The position numbers were made by a program, and so were the translations under genes. This document shows, in pieces, positions 54,532 to 62,834 of a stretch of 64,000 nt of DNA. Origin of the DNA: Tritonibacter aquimaris (lineage in GTDB: Bacteria > Pseudomonadota > Alphaproteobacteria > Rhodobacterales > Rhodobacteraceae). The DNA lies in the NCBI RefSeq assembly GCF_009617595.1, contig NZ_WIXK01000007.1, positions 1 to 64,000 on the forward strand. Reading direction: 5' to 3'. Below the pieces are notes generated by a model. That model was not told the DNA's origin, did not search any database, and saw only the letters and a list, made by a program, of their open reading frames with translations. The first letter of the stretch is position 1; each line of letters begins with the position of its first letter.

Positions 54532-55323
54532 CTATAGCGTGATGAACCCATAGACCAAGGCACGCGCAACCGCATGGGTACGGTTGCGGGCATTCAGTCT
54601 GTTCGCTGCGTTGCGCAGGTGAAACTCAACAGTTTTTTCCGAAAGCGACAGCCGGAACGCTATTTCCTTTGTCAGCAGACCAACTGCTGCCCATTTCAGA
54701 CATTCAAGTTCACGCTCAGAGAGACGAACAGCACTTTCCGGGCGCAGTTGATCGTGAAAACGGGCATGAAACAACATGGCCGACAGCTCGATTTCGCCCC
54801 GATGCGCATTCAAGAGCTCATCTGCATCGCGCTGGCTATTGACGTCCAGCGCCACCCCAATGCCGCCAGCTGCCATTCCAGTGCCGTCTCGTAGGGGGAT
54901 GCTAGCACCATATTCCAACCCGAAATCGGCCGCCATTGTCAGCATATTGACGGATCCCTGTGTCGCATAAAGCTCAGCTCGGGGATCATGCCAGGCCATG
55001 AGGCCTTTTTCGTTGGTGGCGCAAAACCTCGCAAATGGGTCATCTTTGATCAGCCCATTTTCCATATAGGCCCGCGCGTATTCTTCCGGATAGCTGAAAA
55101 ACGTATGAGCCTGGGTCAGGGCACCACTGACATTTGGTTGTGCAGAAACACGAGCGGTCTTTGCATCACACGGTGGAGTTGGAAGAATGCCGTACACCGC
55201 GCCCTTTGCCCCAAGCGCGTTCAGTTCGGTGTTCAACAGCATAAATGCAGCTTCTGACGCGGTTTGCGCGCTTTGAGCTTGTGCAAAATCAAGCAACCGG
55301 TTGTTTGTGAACCTTTTGGGCAA
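54532..55323 (-). CDS. LuxR-family regulator (solo, autoinducer-binding type)
   Basis: 263 aa. The N-terminal autoinducer-binding domain (about 20-180) keeps the Asp-Pro (KDDPFARF) and the later Trp (LMAWHD) of the ligand pocket. The Trp normally before them appears as Tyr in YPEEYARAYMENG, so the pocket may prefer a different ligand. The C-terminal GerE helix-turn-helix is clear: LSERELECLKWAAVGLLTKE then IAFRLSLSEKTVEFHLRNA. No luxI lies nearby, so it is a solo. It diverges from the VPLPA gene and separates aroA from cmk. Confidence 0.88.
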   Translation of the reverse strand: MPKRFTNNRLLDFAQAQSAQTASEAAFMLLNTELNALGAKGAVYGILPTPPCDAKTARVSAQPNVSGALTQAHTFFSYPEEYARAYMENGLIKDDPFARFCATNEKGLMAWHDPRAELYATQGSVNMLTMAADFGLEYGASIPLRDGTGMAAGGIGVALDVNSQRDADELLNAHRGEIELSAMLFHARFHDQLRPESAVRLSERELECLKWAAVGLLTKEIAFRLSLSEKTVEFHLRNAANRLNARNRTHAVARALVYGFITL

Positions 55324-55531
55324 CTAAAAACTCTATACGCGTAAAACTTAGGTTGATTATGGCTGAACTTACTATTCAAGCGCAACCTAGATTTGATTTT
55401 TGAATGTGATTTCGATTTTAAGCTCAGGCATGAGGCGGATTTTTGGACATTTGTGAGCTGTCGAGTTGATAGGCCGAAAGAGTGTATTTTGTGATCTAAT
55501 ATTTTAATTCTTCCAGCGTAGGACAGGTAGG

Positions 55532-55547
55532 CGTTGATTCATCAACG
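55532..55547. promoter_or_regulatory. Palindrome between the LuxR gene and the VPLPA gene
   Basis: CGTTGAT-TC-ATCAACG is a perfect 7-bp dyad with a 2-bp centre. It lies 209 bp upstream of the LuxR gene and 58 bp before the VPLPA start, a good position for control of the latter. It is a candidate LuxR-type site, although lux boxes are usually 20 bp. Confidence 0.45.
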
Positions 55548-55604
55548 TGTGGTTGCTTAGTGTAAGTCACAATAGACCGTGCAAGCGTTAGTAGGTGTTG
55601 AACA

Positions 55605-56153
55605 ATGATCAAACCAATTTTGGCAGCAACTTTGATCATGGCTGCTGCGACTGCTGCGCCAGCGGCTACATTTGTCTTTGATGCGGCTGGGGGCAATGGA
55701 TCTGGCAGCCAGGCTGTTGATCAGCCCTCTGAATTCGCGCTGACCTTGTTGGGCGCAAACGGTGTTGTGGCCAATGGCGTGGCGGGTCGCACCACGTATA
55801 CGGCCACCGCAGCAAGTGACCAGAGTTTTGATATCGCTTGGTCGTTCTTTACCTTTGATAGATTCGGCCCGGCGGCTGATCCGTTTGGATATTTTGTTGG
55901 CGCAACGAACACGCAGCTGTCTGATGGCAGTGGTACAGGATTTCAAAACGGAGAGTTCACACTCACCGTGACCGCAGGCGATGTTTTTGGGTTTTACATC
56001 GACTCTACCGATGATGTGAACGGCCCCGGTTTCGCCACCGTTGTTGGAACAGAAGTGCCGTCTGCAGCTGTACCTCTTCCGGCATCAGGCGGGCTTTTGA
56101 TTGGCTCTTTGATTGGGCTTGGGCTTTACCGCCGCCGTGGACGTCGCGCGTAA
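55605..56153 (+). CDS. VPLPA-CTERM sorting-domain protein
   Basis: 182 aa. A signal peptide (MIKPILAATLIMAAATAAPA) precedes an all-beta Gly/Asn/Thr-rich region. The C-terminus is a sorting tail: VPLPASGGLLIGSLIGLGLY then RRRGRR. The tail is the recognition signal for an exosortase-like enzyme, which is not in this window. It may be an extracellular matrix or surface protein. It could be controlled by the divergent LuxR solo. Confidence 0.85.
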   Translation: MIKPILAATLIMAAATAAPAATFVFDAAGGNGSGSQAVDQPSEFALTLLGANGVVANGVAGRTTYTATAASDQSFDIAWSFFTFDRFGPAADPFGYFVGATNTQLSDGSGTGFQNGEFTLTVTAGDVFGFYIDSTDDVNGPGFATVVGTEVPSAAVPLPASGGLLIGSLIGLGLYRRRGRRA

Positions 56154-56295
56154 AATCCTCTGATCCCTATTATTTCGAACATGAGGGGCCTGTGGGCCCT
56201 TTAATTTTGTGCTGTGCTTAGATCAGCATCTGTGTTGTTTTCTCCTGCATCAGGCTGTAGCCCATAAGAAATTCATGAACCGTGAGGGGTGTAGG

Positions 56296-56904
56296 GTGTT
56301 CTGCGTGGCAATTGATGGACCAGCAGCGGCTGGTAAGGGCACAATTTCTCGGGCTGTGGCAGCGCATTTTGGCTTTGCACATCTTGATACAGGGCTGTTG
56401 TACCGTGCCGTTGGTGCCAAAATGATGGCAGGTCACCAGCCAATTGCAGCCGCGCAAACCTTGCTGCCCGAGGAGCTGGAAGATCCGGCGTTGCGCGGCC
56501 CTGAGGTGGCGCAGGCCGCATCAAAGGTGGCGGTTATTGCTGAAGTGCGCGCAGCGCTTGTTGATTTCCAACGTGCTTTTGCCCGTCGTGCAGGTGGTGC
56601 GGTGTTGGATGGTCGCGACATCGGGACAGTGATTTGCCCCCGCGCAGAGGCAAAACTGTTTGTCACAGCAAGCGCCGAAGTGCGCGCCAAACGCCGTTTT
56701 CAGGAATTGGCGGCGAAAGGGCTCGCTGAATCACTCGAGGAAGTGCTGATGGATGTGAAAGCGCGTGATGAACGTGACATGAACCGTGCAGAAGCGCCGC
56801 TCAGGCCTGCCGATGACGCGGTTTTGATCGATACCAGCGAACTCGGGATCGAAGAGGCAATCGCTGCGGCATTGGCCGCAATTGAGCAGCGCCGCCTGTC
56901 ATAA
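56296..56904 (+). CDS. cmk: (d)CMP kinase
   Basis: About 202 aa. It phosphorylates CMP and dCMP. The P-loop is [15 protein letters not shown] at the N-terminus, followed by [11 protein letters not shown] and the [10 protein letters not shown] motif. [18 protein letters not shown] near the C-terminus is conserved. I start at GTG 56296, giving VFCVAIDGP, the family N-terminus, with GAGGGG upstream; an ATG at 56275 is also possible. cmk normally follows aroA; here two other genes lie between them. Confidence 0.93.
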   Translation: MFCVAIDGPAAAGKGTISRAVAAHFGFAHLDTGLLYRAVGAKMMAGHQPIAAAQTLLPEELEDPALRGPEVAQAASKVAVIAEVRAALVDFQRAFARRAGGAVLDGRDIGTVICPRAEAKLFVTASAEVRAKRRFQELAAKGLAESLEEVLMDVKARDERDMNRAEAPLRPADDAVLIDTSELGIEEAIAAALAAIEQRRLS

Positions 56905-57000
56905 CAGGGCGCGGCGCTGTTTCAAGCCGCTCACCAATCCGTGCATCGTCAAACCTTGTTTTGCCTCTTAGTCTGAATGGGCTCAAGAGGAGATAGCGCA

Positions 57001-57591
57001 ATGATAAAGGCCCTTCCTGTCCCGTTTTACCGCTTGCTCGGAAGTATGAGCGTCCTATTGCTCCTGTTTTTTCCGATGTTCGTGAACGCGCAGGATGCGG
57101 GACCTCAACCTGAAAAAGACGCTGAGATCATTGCTGAACCCCCAATGACCTATGAGCGGCTGGGGCGGATCTTAGCGGCGCTCGATCCTGAGATGCAGCC
57201 TTCTGGACCAGCGTTTCGTCTGCGGATTGGTGAGGTTGAGCTTTTTGTGGTGACAGATGTATCGGCTGATCGTATGCGCGCAATGGTGCCCATTCGTCCG
57301 GCGGCGGATCTGTCTGCGGAAGAGTTGATGCGCATGATGCAGGCAAATTTCGATAGCGCCTTGGATGCGCGCTATGCGGTGGCAAATGGCACCCTGTGGG
57401 CCGCATTTATTCATCCGCTTTCGCCCCTTGAAAAAGACCAGTTGATTTCGGGAATCGGACAGGTGGTCAACGTCGCGCGCACCTATGGGACGCTCTACTC
57501 TGGCGGCGGTGCGCAATACGGCGGAGGGGACAGCAACAATCTGCAGCAACAGTTGATTGAAGAGCTGCTGAAAAAGGGTGAAGAAATCTAG
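57001..57591 (+). CDS. Exported YbjN/chaperone-like protein
   Basis: About 196 aa from the ATG at 57001 (RBS AGAGGAGA). A signal peptide (LLGSMSVLLLLFFPMFVNAQ) is followed by an alpha/beta domain: TYERLGRILAALDPEMQPSG, FRLRIGEVELFVVTDVS, ALDARYAVANGTLWAAFIHP. This helix-strand order resembles the YbjN/type III chaperone fold. The C-terminal stretch YGTLYSGGGAQYGGG is Gly-rich. The gene converges on the GNAT gene with a 4-bp overlap of the ends. Function unknown. Confidence 0.6.
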   Translation: MIKALPVPFYRLLGSMSVLLLLFFPMFVNAQDAGPQPEKDAEIIAEPPMTYERLGRILAALDPEMQPSGPAFRLRIGEVELFVVTDVSADRMRAMVPIRPAADLSAEELMRMMQANFDSALDARYAVANGTLWAAFIHPLSPLEKDQLISGIGQVVNVARTYGTLYSGGGAQYGGGDSNNLQQQLIEELLKKGEEI

Positions 57592-57992
57592 AGCGGTTTT
57601 TCCAGCCGCAGATAGGCCACATCGCGTTTGAAAAACCGCGCGCCATCGCTGGTGAAACCAAAACGCAGATAAAATGGCAAAGCGGTCTCGCGGGCGTCAC
57701 ACCAAAACCGTGTGTGATTGCGCGCTTTGGCTTCTGCCAGAAGGTGGCGCAGCATTTGGCTGCCAAGACCTTGACCTTGATGATCCGGGTGGGTGGCGAA
57801 TTTGCGCAACCGTATTGCAGCCTCATCGGGAAACAGCGAGGCAACACAGATCAGTTGCTCCGATCTGAAACCGCCAAAATGCAATGCCGCGGCATCGCCG
57901 GGCACCTGGCTCGCAGATATCGGATGCTTTGGCCATAACACCATTTGGCGCAGGGAGAGTGTGTCAGTAGCAGCAATGTCGCGGATCTGCAT
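57588..57992 (-). CDS. GNAT-family N-acetyltransferase
   Basis: About 134 aa from M at 57992 (MQIRDIAATDTLSLRQMV); the frame is open 37 codons further. The acetyl-CoA motif A is RKFATHPDHQGQGLGSQML, with the QGQGLG pyrophosphate loop, followed by FWCDARETALPFYLRFGF, the C-terminal motif B. Substrate unknown. Its stop overlaps that of the convergent YbjN-like gene. Confidence 0.85.
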   Translation of the reverse strand: MQIRDIAATDTLSLRQMVLWPKHPISASQVPGDAAALHFGGFRSEQLICVASLFPDEAAIRLRKFATHPDHQGQGLGSQMLRHLLAEAKARNHTRFWCDARETALPFYLRFGFTSDGARFFKRDVAYLRLEKPL

Positions 57993-58187
57993 GAGCTCGT
58001 TATCCAAAATTATCGGCACGGGGGAATGAAAGAGCAGGACCTTAAGATCCACAAGCGATTCTCGCCCCGTGAGCAAGCGTGGCGCATGTTGCCAGAGGGG
58101 CAATGAAAAATACGCACAACGAGGTCAATGGCCGCGTTTTCCCCTTATTTTCTTAGGCGTTTTACGGCGCAGAACCCTGAGCAGCAC

Positions 58188-58216
58188 TTGATCCAAGCGG
58201 GGAATAACCCTATAAC
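58188..58216 (+). promoter_or_regulatory. rpsA: Predicted rpsA promoter
   Basis: TTGATC (58188-58193), 17-bp spacer, TATAAC (58211-58216). It would give a leader of about 200 nt before the rpsA ATG, long enough for feedback control by S1. The rest of 57993-58426 holds no gene I can support. Confidence 0.45.
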
Positions 58217-58426
58217 GCCACTGTCTATAAAGATGCGGGAAACGCATGGACATTGGTTTGAGCAGGGTCGGGGCAACCTCCGGCCCTTTGTGCATATGTG
58301 TGTTTGGCATGCTCGTCGCCATGTTTGTGTTGCGCCAATCGGTGCCTTGCAACGAAAACGACCAACCCCAAGACCGGCGGAGACAACCGCTCGGCCAGAA
58401 AACATTTTAAAGGAAAACAACGCCAG

Positions 58427-60100
58427 ATGGCTGATACAACCATGGAGGAATTCGAAGCCCTCCTGCAAGAAAGCTTCGAAATGGACACACCGGACGAGGG
58501 TTCGGTTGTCAAAGGTAAGGTTCTGGCAATCGAGGCCGGCCAAGCCATCATCGATGTAGGCTACAAAATGGAAGGCCGCGTCGATCTTAAAGAATTCGCA
58601 AATCCTGGCGAAGCACCTGAAATCGCTGTTGGCGATGAGGTCGAAGTCTACCTGCGCGCGGCTGAAAACGCCCGTGGCGAAGCAGTTATCTCCCGCGAGA
58701 TGGCGCGCCGCGAAGAAGCATGGGATCGCCTGGAAAAAGCATACGCAGACGACGCACGTGTCGAAGGCGCGATCTTTGGCCGCGTCAAAGGTGGCTTTAC
58801 CGTCGACCTCGGCGGCGCAGTTGCATTCCTGCCCGGCTCGCAAGTTGACGTACGCCCCGTACGTGACGCTGGCCCGCTGATGGGTCTGAAGCAGCCGTTC
58901 CAGATCCTGAAAATGGACCGTCGTCGTGGCAATATCGTTGTATCGCGCCGTGCGATCCTCGAAGAGTCCCGCGCCGAACAGCGTGCAGAAGTTATCGGCA
59001 AGCTGGCTGAAGGCGATGCGGTTGAAGGTGTTGTTAAAAACATCACCGAATACGGTGCATTCGTTGACCTCGGCGGCGTTGATGGCCTGCTGCACGTCAC
59101 CGACATGGCATGGCGTCGTGTGAACCACCCGAACGAGATCCTGAACATCGGCGAAACCGTCAAAGTTCAAGTGATCAAGATCAACAAAGAAACCCACCGT
59201 ATCTCCCTCGGCATGAAGCAGCTGCAGGACGATCCGTGGGATGTTGTTGCGGTTAAGTACCCGCTGAGCTCGGTCCACAAAGGCCGCGTGACCAACATCA
59301 CCGATTACGGTGCATTTGTTGAGCTGGAAGCTGGTGTTGAAGGTCTGGTCCACGTCTCCGAGATGTCCTGGACCAAGAAGAACGTACACCCGGGCAAAAT
59401 CGTCTCCACTTCGCAAGAAGTCGACGTTATGGTTCTGGAAATCGACGGTGCCAAGCGCCGCGTTTCCCTGGGCCTCAAGCAGACCCAGCGCAACCCATGG
59501 GAAGTCTTTGCTGAGACCCACCCTGAGGGCACCCCGGTCGAAGGCGAAGTCAAGAACATCACCGAATTCGGTCTGTTCATCGGTCTCGAAGGCGACATCG
59601 ACGGCATGGTTCACCTCTCCGACCTGTCTTGGGACGAGCGTGGCGAAGACGCGATCCAGAACTACCGCAAAGGCGACATGGTTTCGGCCGTTGTTTCCGA
59701 AGTGGACGTTGAAAAAGAGCGTATCTCGCTCTCGATCAAAGCACTGGGTGGCGACAAATTCGCAGATGCGGTTGGCGGCGTGAAGCGCGGCTCTATCGTA
59801 ACTGTTGAAGTGACCGCGATCGAAGACGGCGGTGTTGAAGTGGAATATGAAGGCATGAAATCCTTCATCCGCCGCTCTGACCTGTCCCGTGACCGTGCAG
59901 ACCAGCGTCCTGAGCGTTTCAACGTGGGCGACAAAGTCGACGTACGCATCACCAACATCGACGCAAAAACCCGTCGTCTGGGCCTGTCGATCAAAGCACG
60001 CGAAATCGCAGAAGAAAAAGAAGCTGTCGAACAGTATGGCTCCTCCGATTCTGGCGCGTCGCTCGGCGACATCCTGGGCGCGGCTCTGAACAACGACTAA
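58427..60100 (+). CDS. rpsA: 30S ribosomal protein S1
   Basis: 557 aa, six S1 RNA-binding repeats. The third repeat shows the pattern VEGVVKNITEYGAFVDLGG, and others repeat it (KGRVTNITDYGAFVEL, VEGEVKNITEFGLFIGL). S1 brings mRNAs to the 30S subunit. I start at ATG 58427 (MADTTMEEFEALLQESFEMD) with AAAGGA upstream. The long open frame on the opposite strand (58145-59614) is a composition shadow. It follows cmk in the usual order and ends in a strong terminator. Confidence 0.97.
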   Translation: MADTTMEEFEALLQESFEMDTPDEGSVVKGKVLAIEAGQAIIDVGYKMEGRVDLKEFANPGEAPEIAVGDEVEVYLRAAENARGEAVISREMARREEAWDRLEKAYADDARVEGAIFGRVKGGFTVDLGGAVAFLPGSQVDVRPVRDAGPLMGLKQPFQILKMDRRRGNIVVSRRAILEESRAEQRAEVIGKLAEGDAVEGVVKNITEYGAFVDLGGVDGLLHVTDMAWRRVNHPNEILNIGETVKVQVIKINKETHRISLGMKQLQDDPWDVVAVKYPLSSVHKGRVTNITDYGAFVELEAGVEGLVHVSEMSWTKKNVHPGKIVSTSQEVDVMVLEIDGAKRRVSLGLKQTQRNPWEVFAETHPEGTPVEGEVKNITEFGLFIGLEGDIDGMVHLSDLSWDERGEDAIQNYRKGDMVSAVVSEVDVEKERISLSIKALGGDKFADAVGGVKRGSIVTVEVTAIEDGGVEVEYEGMKSFIRRSDLSRDRADQRPERFNVGDKVDVRITNIDAKTRRLGLSIKAREIAEEKEAVEQYGSSDSGASLGDILGAALNND

Positions 60101-60126
60101 GTTCAGCCCGTCTTTGGACCAATAAG

Positions 60127-60160
60127 AAGCCCCGCAAGTGCAAACTTGCGGGGCTTTTTT
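60127..60160 (+). terminator. rpsA: Rho-independent terminator after rpsA
   Basis: AAGCCCCGCAAGT (60127-60139), loop GCAA, ACTTGCGGGGCTT (60144-60156), then T to 60160. A 13-bp perfect stem. Confidence 0.92.
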
Positions 60161-60694
60161 GTGTTGTCCCTATCTTAGGGGCAGAGTTTTTCGAGTAGCT
60201 CAATACCATCCCCAGTGGATGAAATGAGACAAGCCTCTTCTCATTCGTGATAGAAGATGAAGCTCGCGCCTCCAAATTTCACCAAAGAGTGGATGATCGC
60301 CTGGGAGACTGTACCAAAGTGTTTGGAAATCTCTTCTGAGCCCAAACGTGTTGATCCACTCGCGTACGGAGCCAGTACGAAGATGCGACCCGCCAATTCC
60401 TGATTTCCCAAGCAAACCCATGGGGCATGGGCAATAAAAACGCACGATTAGAGCGCGAATGAAGGTCTTAACCTTTCCGAATCAAACCGGCTGAAAACGC
60501 GCATTTTGCCGATGTGCCTAATTTTTAGGCGATTCTAACCGGTGATTGAGTGCTCCAGATAGTGCATTTGGCTATATTCACAGGGATTTTCTGCCGAGAG
60601 CCAAGCCTAACTATTCCCGGATAAAGGTTTTTTTCTTATAGTCGAACAAAAGGTAACGAACCAAGTAACTGGTTTGGGAGGAACAGGGGCGCCA
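60161..60694. other. Intergenic region between rpsA and ihfB
   Basis: 534 bp. A minus-strand frame at 60200-60445 has no family resemblance and no ribosome site. AT-rich DNA from 60580 probably carries the ihfB promoter, with a TATATT element near 60573. I see no RNA gene. Confidence 0.4.
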
Positions 60695-60979
60695 ATGATT
60701 CGTTCAGAGCTTATCCAGAAGATTGCAGACGAGAACCCACATCTGTATCAGCGAGATGTAGAGCGGATCGTTAATACGGTGTTTGACGAAGTTACCGAGG
60801 CTATGGCACGCGGTGACCGGGTTGAACTGCGCGGCTTTGGCGCTTTTTCGGTGAAAAAGCGTGACGCACGGGTAGGACGTAACCCACGCACCGGAGAGAC
60901 GGTTGAAGTGGAAGAAAAACACGTTCCCTTTTTCAAGACCGGTAAGCTCTTGCGGGATCGTTTAAACGGAAAAGAATAG
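60695..60979 (+). CDS. ihfB: Integration host factor subunit beta
   Basis: 94 aa, HU/IHF fold. [20 protein letters not shown] begins the helical dimer part. [20 protein letters not shown] holds the first arm, and [20 protein letters not shown] contains the DNA-intercalating Pro. It bends DNA with IhfA. I start at ATG 60695; a TTG seven codons earlier is in frame but unlikely. lapA follows directly. Confidence 0.95.
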   Translation: MIRSELIQKIADENPHLYQRDVERIVNTVFDEVTEAMARGDRVELRGFGAFSVKKRDARVGRNPRTGETVEVEEKHVPFFKTGKLLRDRLNGKE

Positions 60980-61330
60980 ATGCGCTATATACGTTATGCA
61001 GTTCTCGCCAGCCTTGCTATTGTGCTGGCGTCAATCGCCGTTGCCAACCGCAGCAGCGTAGAACTGAAGCTGATGCCGGATGCTTTTGCTGAGCTGGCGG
61101 GCTTTAACCTTGGGATCTCCCTGCCATTGTTTGTTGTGGTGCTGGGCGGCGTTGGTGCTGGTTTGCTGGTTGGCTTCTTTGCGGAATACCTGCGTGAGGG
61201 CAAACACCGCCGCGAAGTTGGTCAGAAAAATCGCGAAGTGCGCAAGCTCTCGCGTGAGGTCAACAAGCTGAAGCGTCAGAAAAACGAAGGCAAAGACGAA
61301 GTGCTTGCCCTGCTGGAAGACGCTAGCTGA
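60980..61330 (+). CDS. lapA: LapA-domain membrane protein
   Basis: 116 aa, starting at the base after the ihfB stop. Two transmembrane helices (about 3-20 and 45-68) are followed by a cytoplasmic coiled coil (REVGQKNREVRKLSREVNKL). The layout and the ANRSSVELKLMP loop fit LapA/DUF1049, which in E. coli works with LapB in LPS assembly control. Its position next to ihfB is conserved. Confidence 0.88.
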   Translation: MRYIRYAVLASLAIVLASIAVANRSSVELKLMPDAFAELAGFNLGISLPLFVVVLGGVGAGLLVGFFAEYLREGKHRREVGQKNREVRKLSREVNKLKRQKNEGKDEVLALLEDAS

Positions 61331-61349
61331 GGCCAGAAACTGACACGTC

Positions 61350-61997
61350 ATGACTGAGATCAGAACCAAAATCTGCGGCTTGAAAACGCCGCAGGATATC
61401 GCGGCCTGCGCCGACGCGGGGGCAGCCTACATTGGCTTTAACTTCTTTCCCAAATCACCGCGTTCAGTGACGATTGCTGAAGCGTCCAAGCTTGCAGGCG
61501 ATACACCGGTTGGTCTGTGTAAAGTTGCGCTGGTGGTGGATATGCCGGACGATGAGCTGGATGCGATTGTTGCAGGCGTCCCGCTAGATATGCTGCAACT
61601 TCATGGCAGCGAAAGCCCCGAACGTGTTTTGGAACTAAAAGCGCGGCACGGTCTGCCGGTGATGAAGGTCATTGGGATTTCAGAGCCTGCCGACATTGCA
61701 CGTATCGAAGCTTATGAGCAGGTTGCGGACCAGCTCCTAGTAGACGCCAAAGCCCCAAAAGATGCGGTGCTGCCGGGCGGAAACGGTATCGCCTTTGATT
61801 GGCGCATTCTGGCGCAGAAGAAATATTGGCAGTGCCCTTGGATGCTGGCGGGCGGTCTCAACCCTGAAAACGTGGCTGAGGCCATTCGCAGAACCGGGGC
61901 GCGTCAGGTTGATGTGGCCTCAGGTGTCGAAAGCGCCGCTGGGGTGAAAGATCCCGAACTTATTGCGTCATTTATAAGATCTGCACAACGCGCCTGA
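61350..61997 (+). CDS. trpF: Phosphoribosylanthranilate isomerase
   Basis: 215 aa, TIM barrel. TKICGLKTPQD holds the general-base Cys near residue 9. LVDAKAP is the second active-site strand, and WMLAGGLNPENV and VDVASGVESAAGVKD bind the phosphate. It isomerises PRA in tryptophan synthesis. It begins 19 bp after lapA. Confidence 0.96.
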   Translation: MTEIRTKICGLKTPQDIAACADAGAAYIGFNFFPKSPRSVTIAEASKLAGDTPVGLCKVALVVDMPDDELDAIVAGVPLDMLQLHGSESPERVLELKARHGLPVMKVIGISEPADIARIEAYEQVADQLLVDAKAPKDAVLPGGNGIAFDWRILAQKKYWQCPWMLAGGLNPENVAEAIRRTGARQVDVASGVESAAGVKDPELIASFIRSAQRA

Positions 61998-62043
61998 TTC
62001 CGTGCGATTGTTGGGCCTATGACATGGTGGAGCAATCAAAGCT

Positions 62044-62709
62044 ATGAGTTTGCCACGTCAGCCAACTGCGATCTCTGATCTATCACCAGATCTAAGAGAG
62101 GCGGCGCGAGAGCTTTGGGATTTTCATTGTGTTTATGATGATCTCGCGCCTGCGGATGCGATTGTCTGCTTGGGCTCTTATGATCTTAGGGTCGCTGATC
62201 GTGGTGCAGCGCTTTTTGCAGGTGGGGTCGCTGCGCAGTTTTTATGCACTGGCGCTGCGGGGAATTGGACGCATCAGCTTTATCCTGGATCAGAAGCACA
62301 AGCCTTTGCTGAACGTGCGCGGGCATTGGGCGTTCCGGCCTCCGCAATTTTATTGGAGGAAGACGCGCGTAATATCGGCGAAAACATACGCTTTGCGGCT
62401 CAGTTGCTCACAGACGCAAAACGGGTTGTTTTTGTTACCAAGCCACAAACCCAAAGGCGGTGCCAGGCCACCGTGTTAAAGCAATGGCCGGATATTGAGG
62501 TCGCTGTGACTGCCCCTCTTGTTGGACTGTCAGAACAGCCGCTTGAGCACCATGATTTCTCAGCAGTGCTGAGCGAGATGGTTGGAGATCTAGCGCGCAT
62601 GCATTTGTACGAGAAGCTCGGGTATCAAGCCCCGGTCTGCGTTCCAAAAGCTGTGCAAGACGCGTTTGAGGTGCTGCTGAGCGCAGGGTTTGATGCTCAT
62701 ATGCCTTAA
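62044..62709 (+). CDS. YdcF-like protein (DUF218)
   Basis: 221 aa, soluble. DAIVCLGSYDLRVADRGAAL and FLCTGAAGNWT, then ILLEEDARNIGENIRFAAQLL and VVFVTKPQTQRRCQAT, are the DUF218 motifs with the conserved Glu-Asn pair. Some relatives bind SAM; the function is unknown. It lies between trpF and trpB, an unusual guest in the trp cluster. Confidence 0.85.
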   Translation: MSLPRQPTAISDLSPDLREAARELWDFHCVYDDLAPADAIVCLGSYDLRVADRGAALFAGGVAAQFLCTGAAGNWTHQLYPGSEAQAFAERARALGVPASAILLEEDARNIGENIRFAAQLLTDAKRVVFVTKPQTQRRCQATVLKQWPDIEVAVTAPLVGLSEQPLEHHDFSAVLSEMVGDLARMHLYEKLGYQAPVCVPKAVQDAFEVLLSAGFDAHMP

Positions 62710-62834
62710 ACTTGCGGATCATGCACCCAATGAAGGTCCTGACTGGCGCTTCAAAGCACAAAAATTTGCGAAAACAGGTTTCCCCCTTTGGTGATGCACA
62801 CTAGAACCACTGAGGTACGACGATGGAGAGACCT

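Noticed and set aside
54532-55323. Quorum-sensing pair
   Set aside because: No luxI homologue in the window; the LuxR gene is a solo.
58145-59614. 489-codon open frame opposite rpsA
   Set aside because: A composition shadow: rpsA is certain, and the antisense product has no recognisable domain.
60200-60445. 81-codon minus-strand frame between rpsA and ihfB
   Set aside because: No ribosome site, no family resemblance; cannot be supported as a gene.
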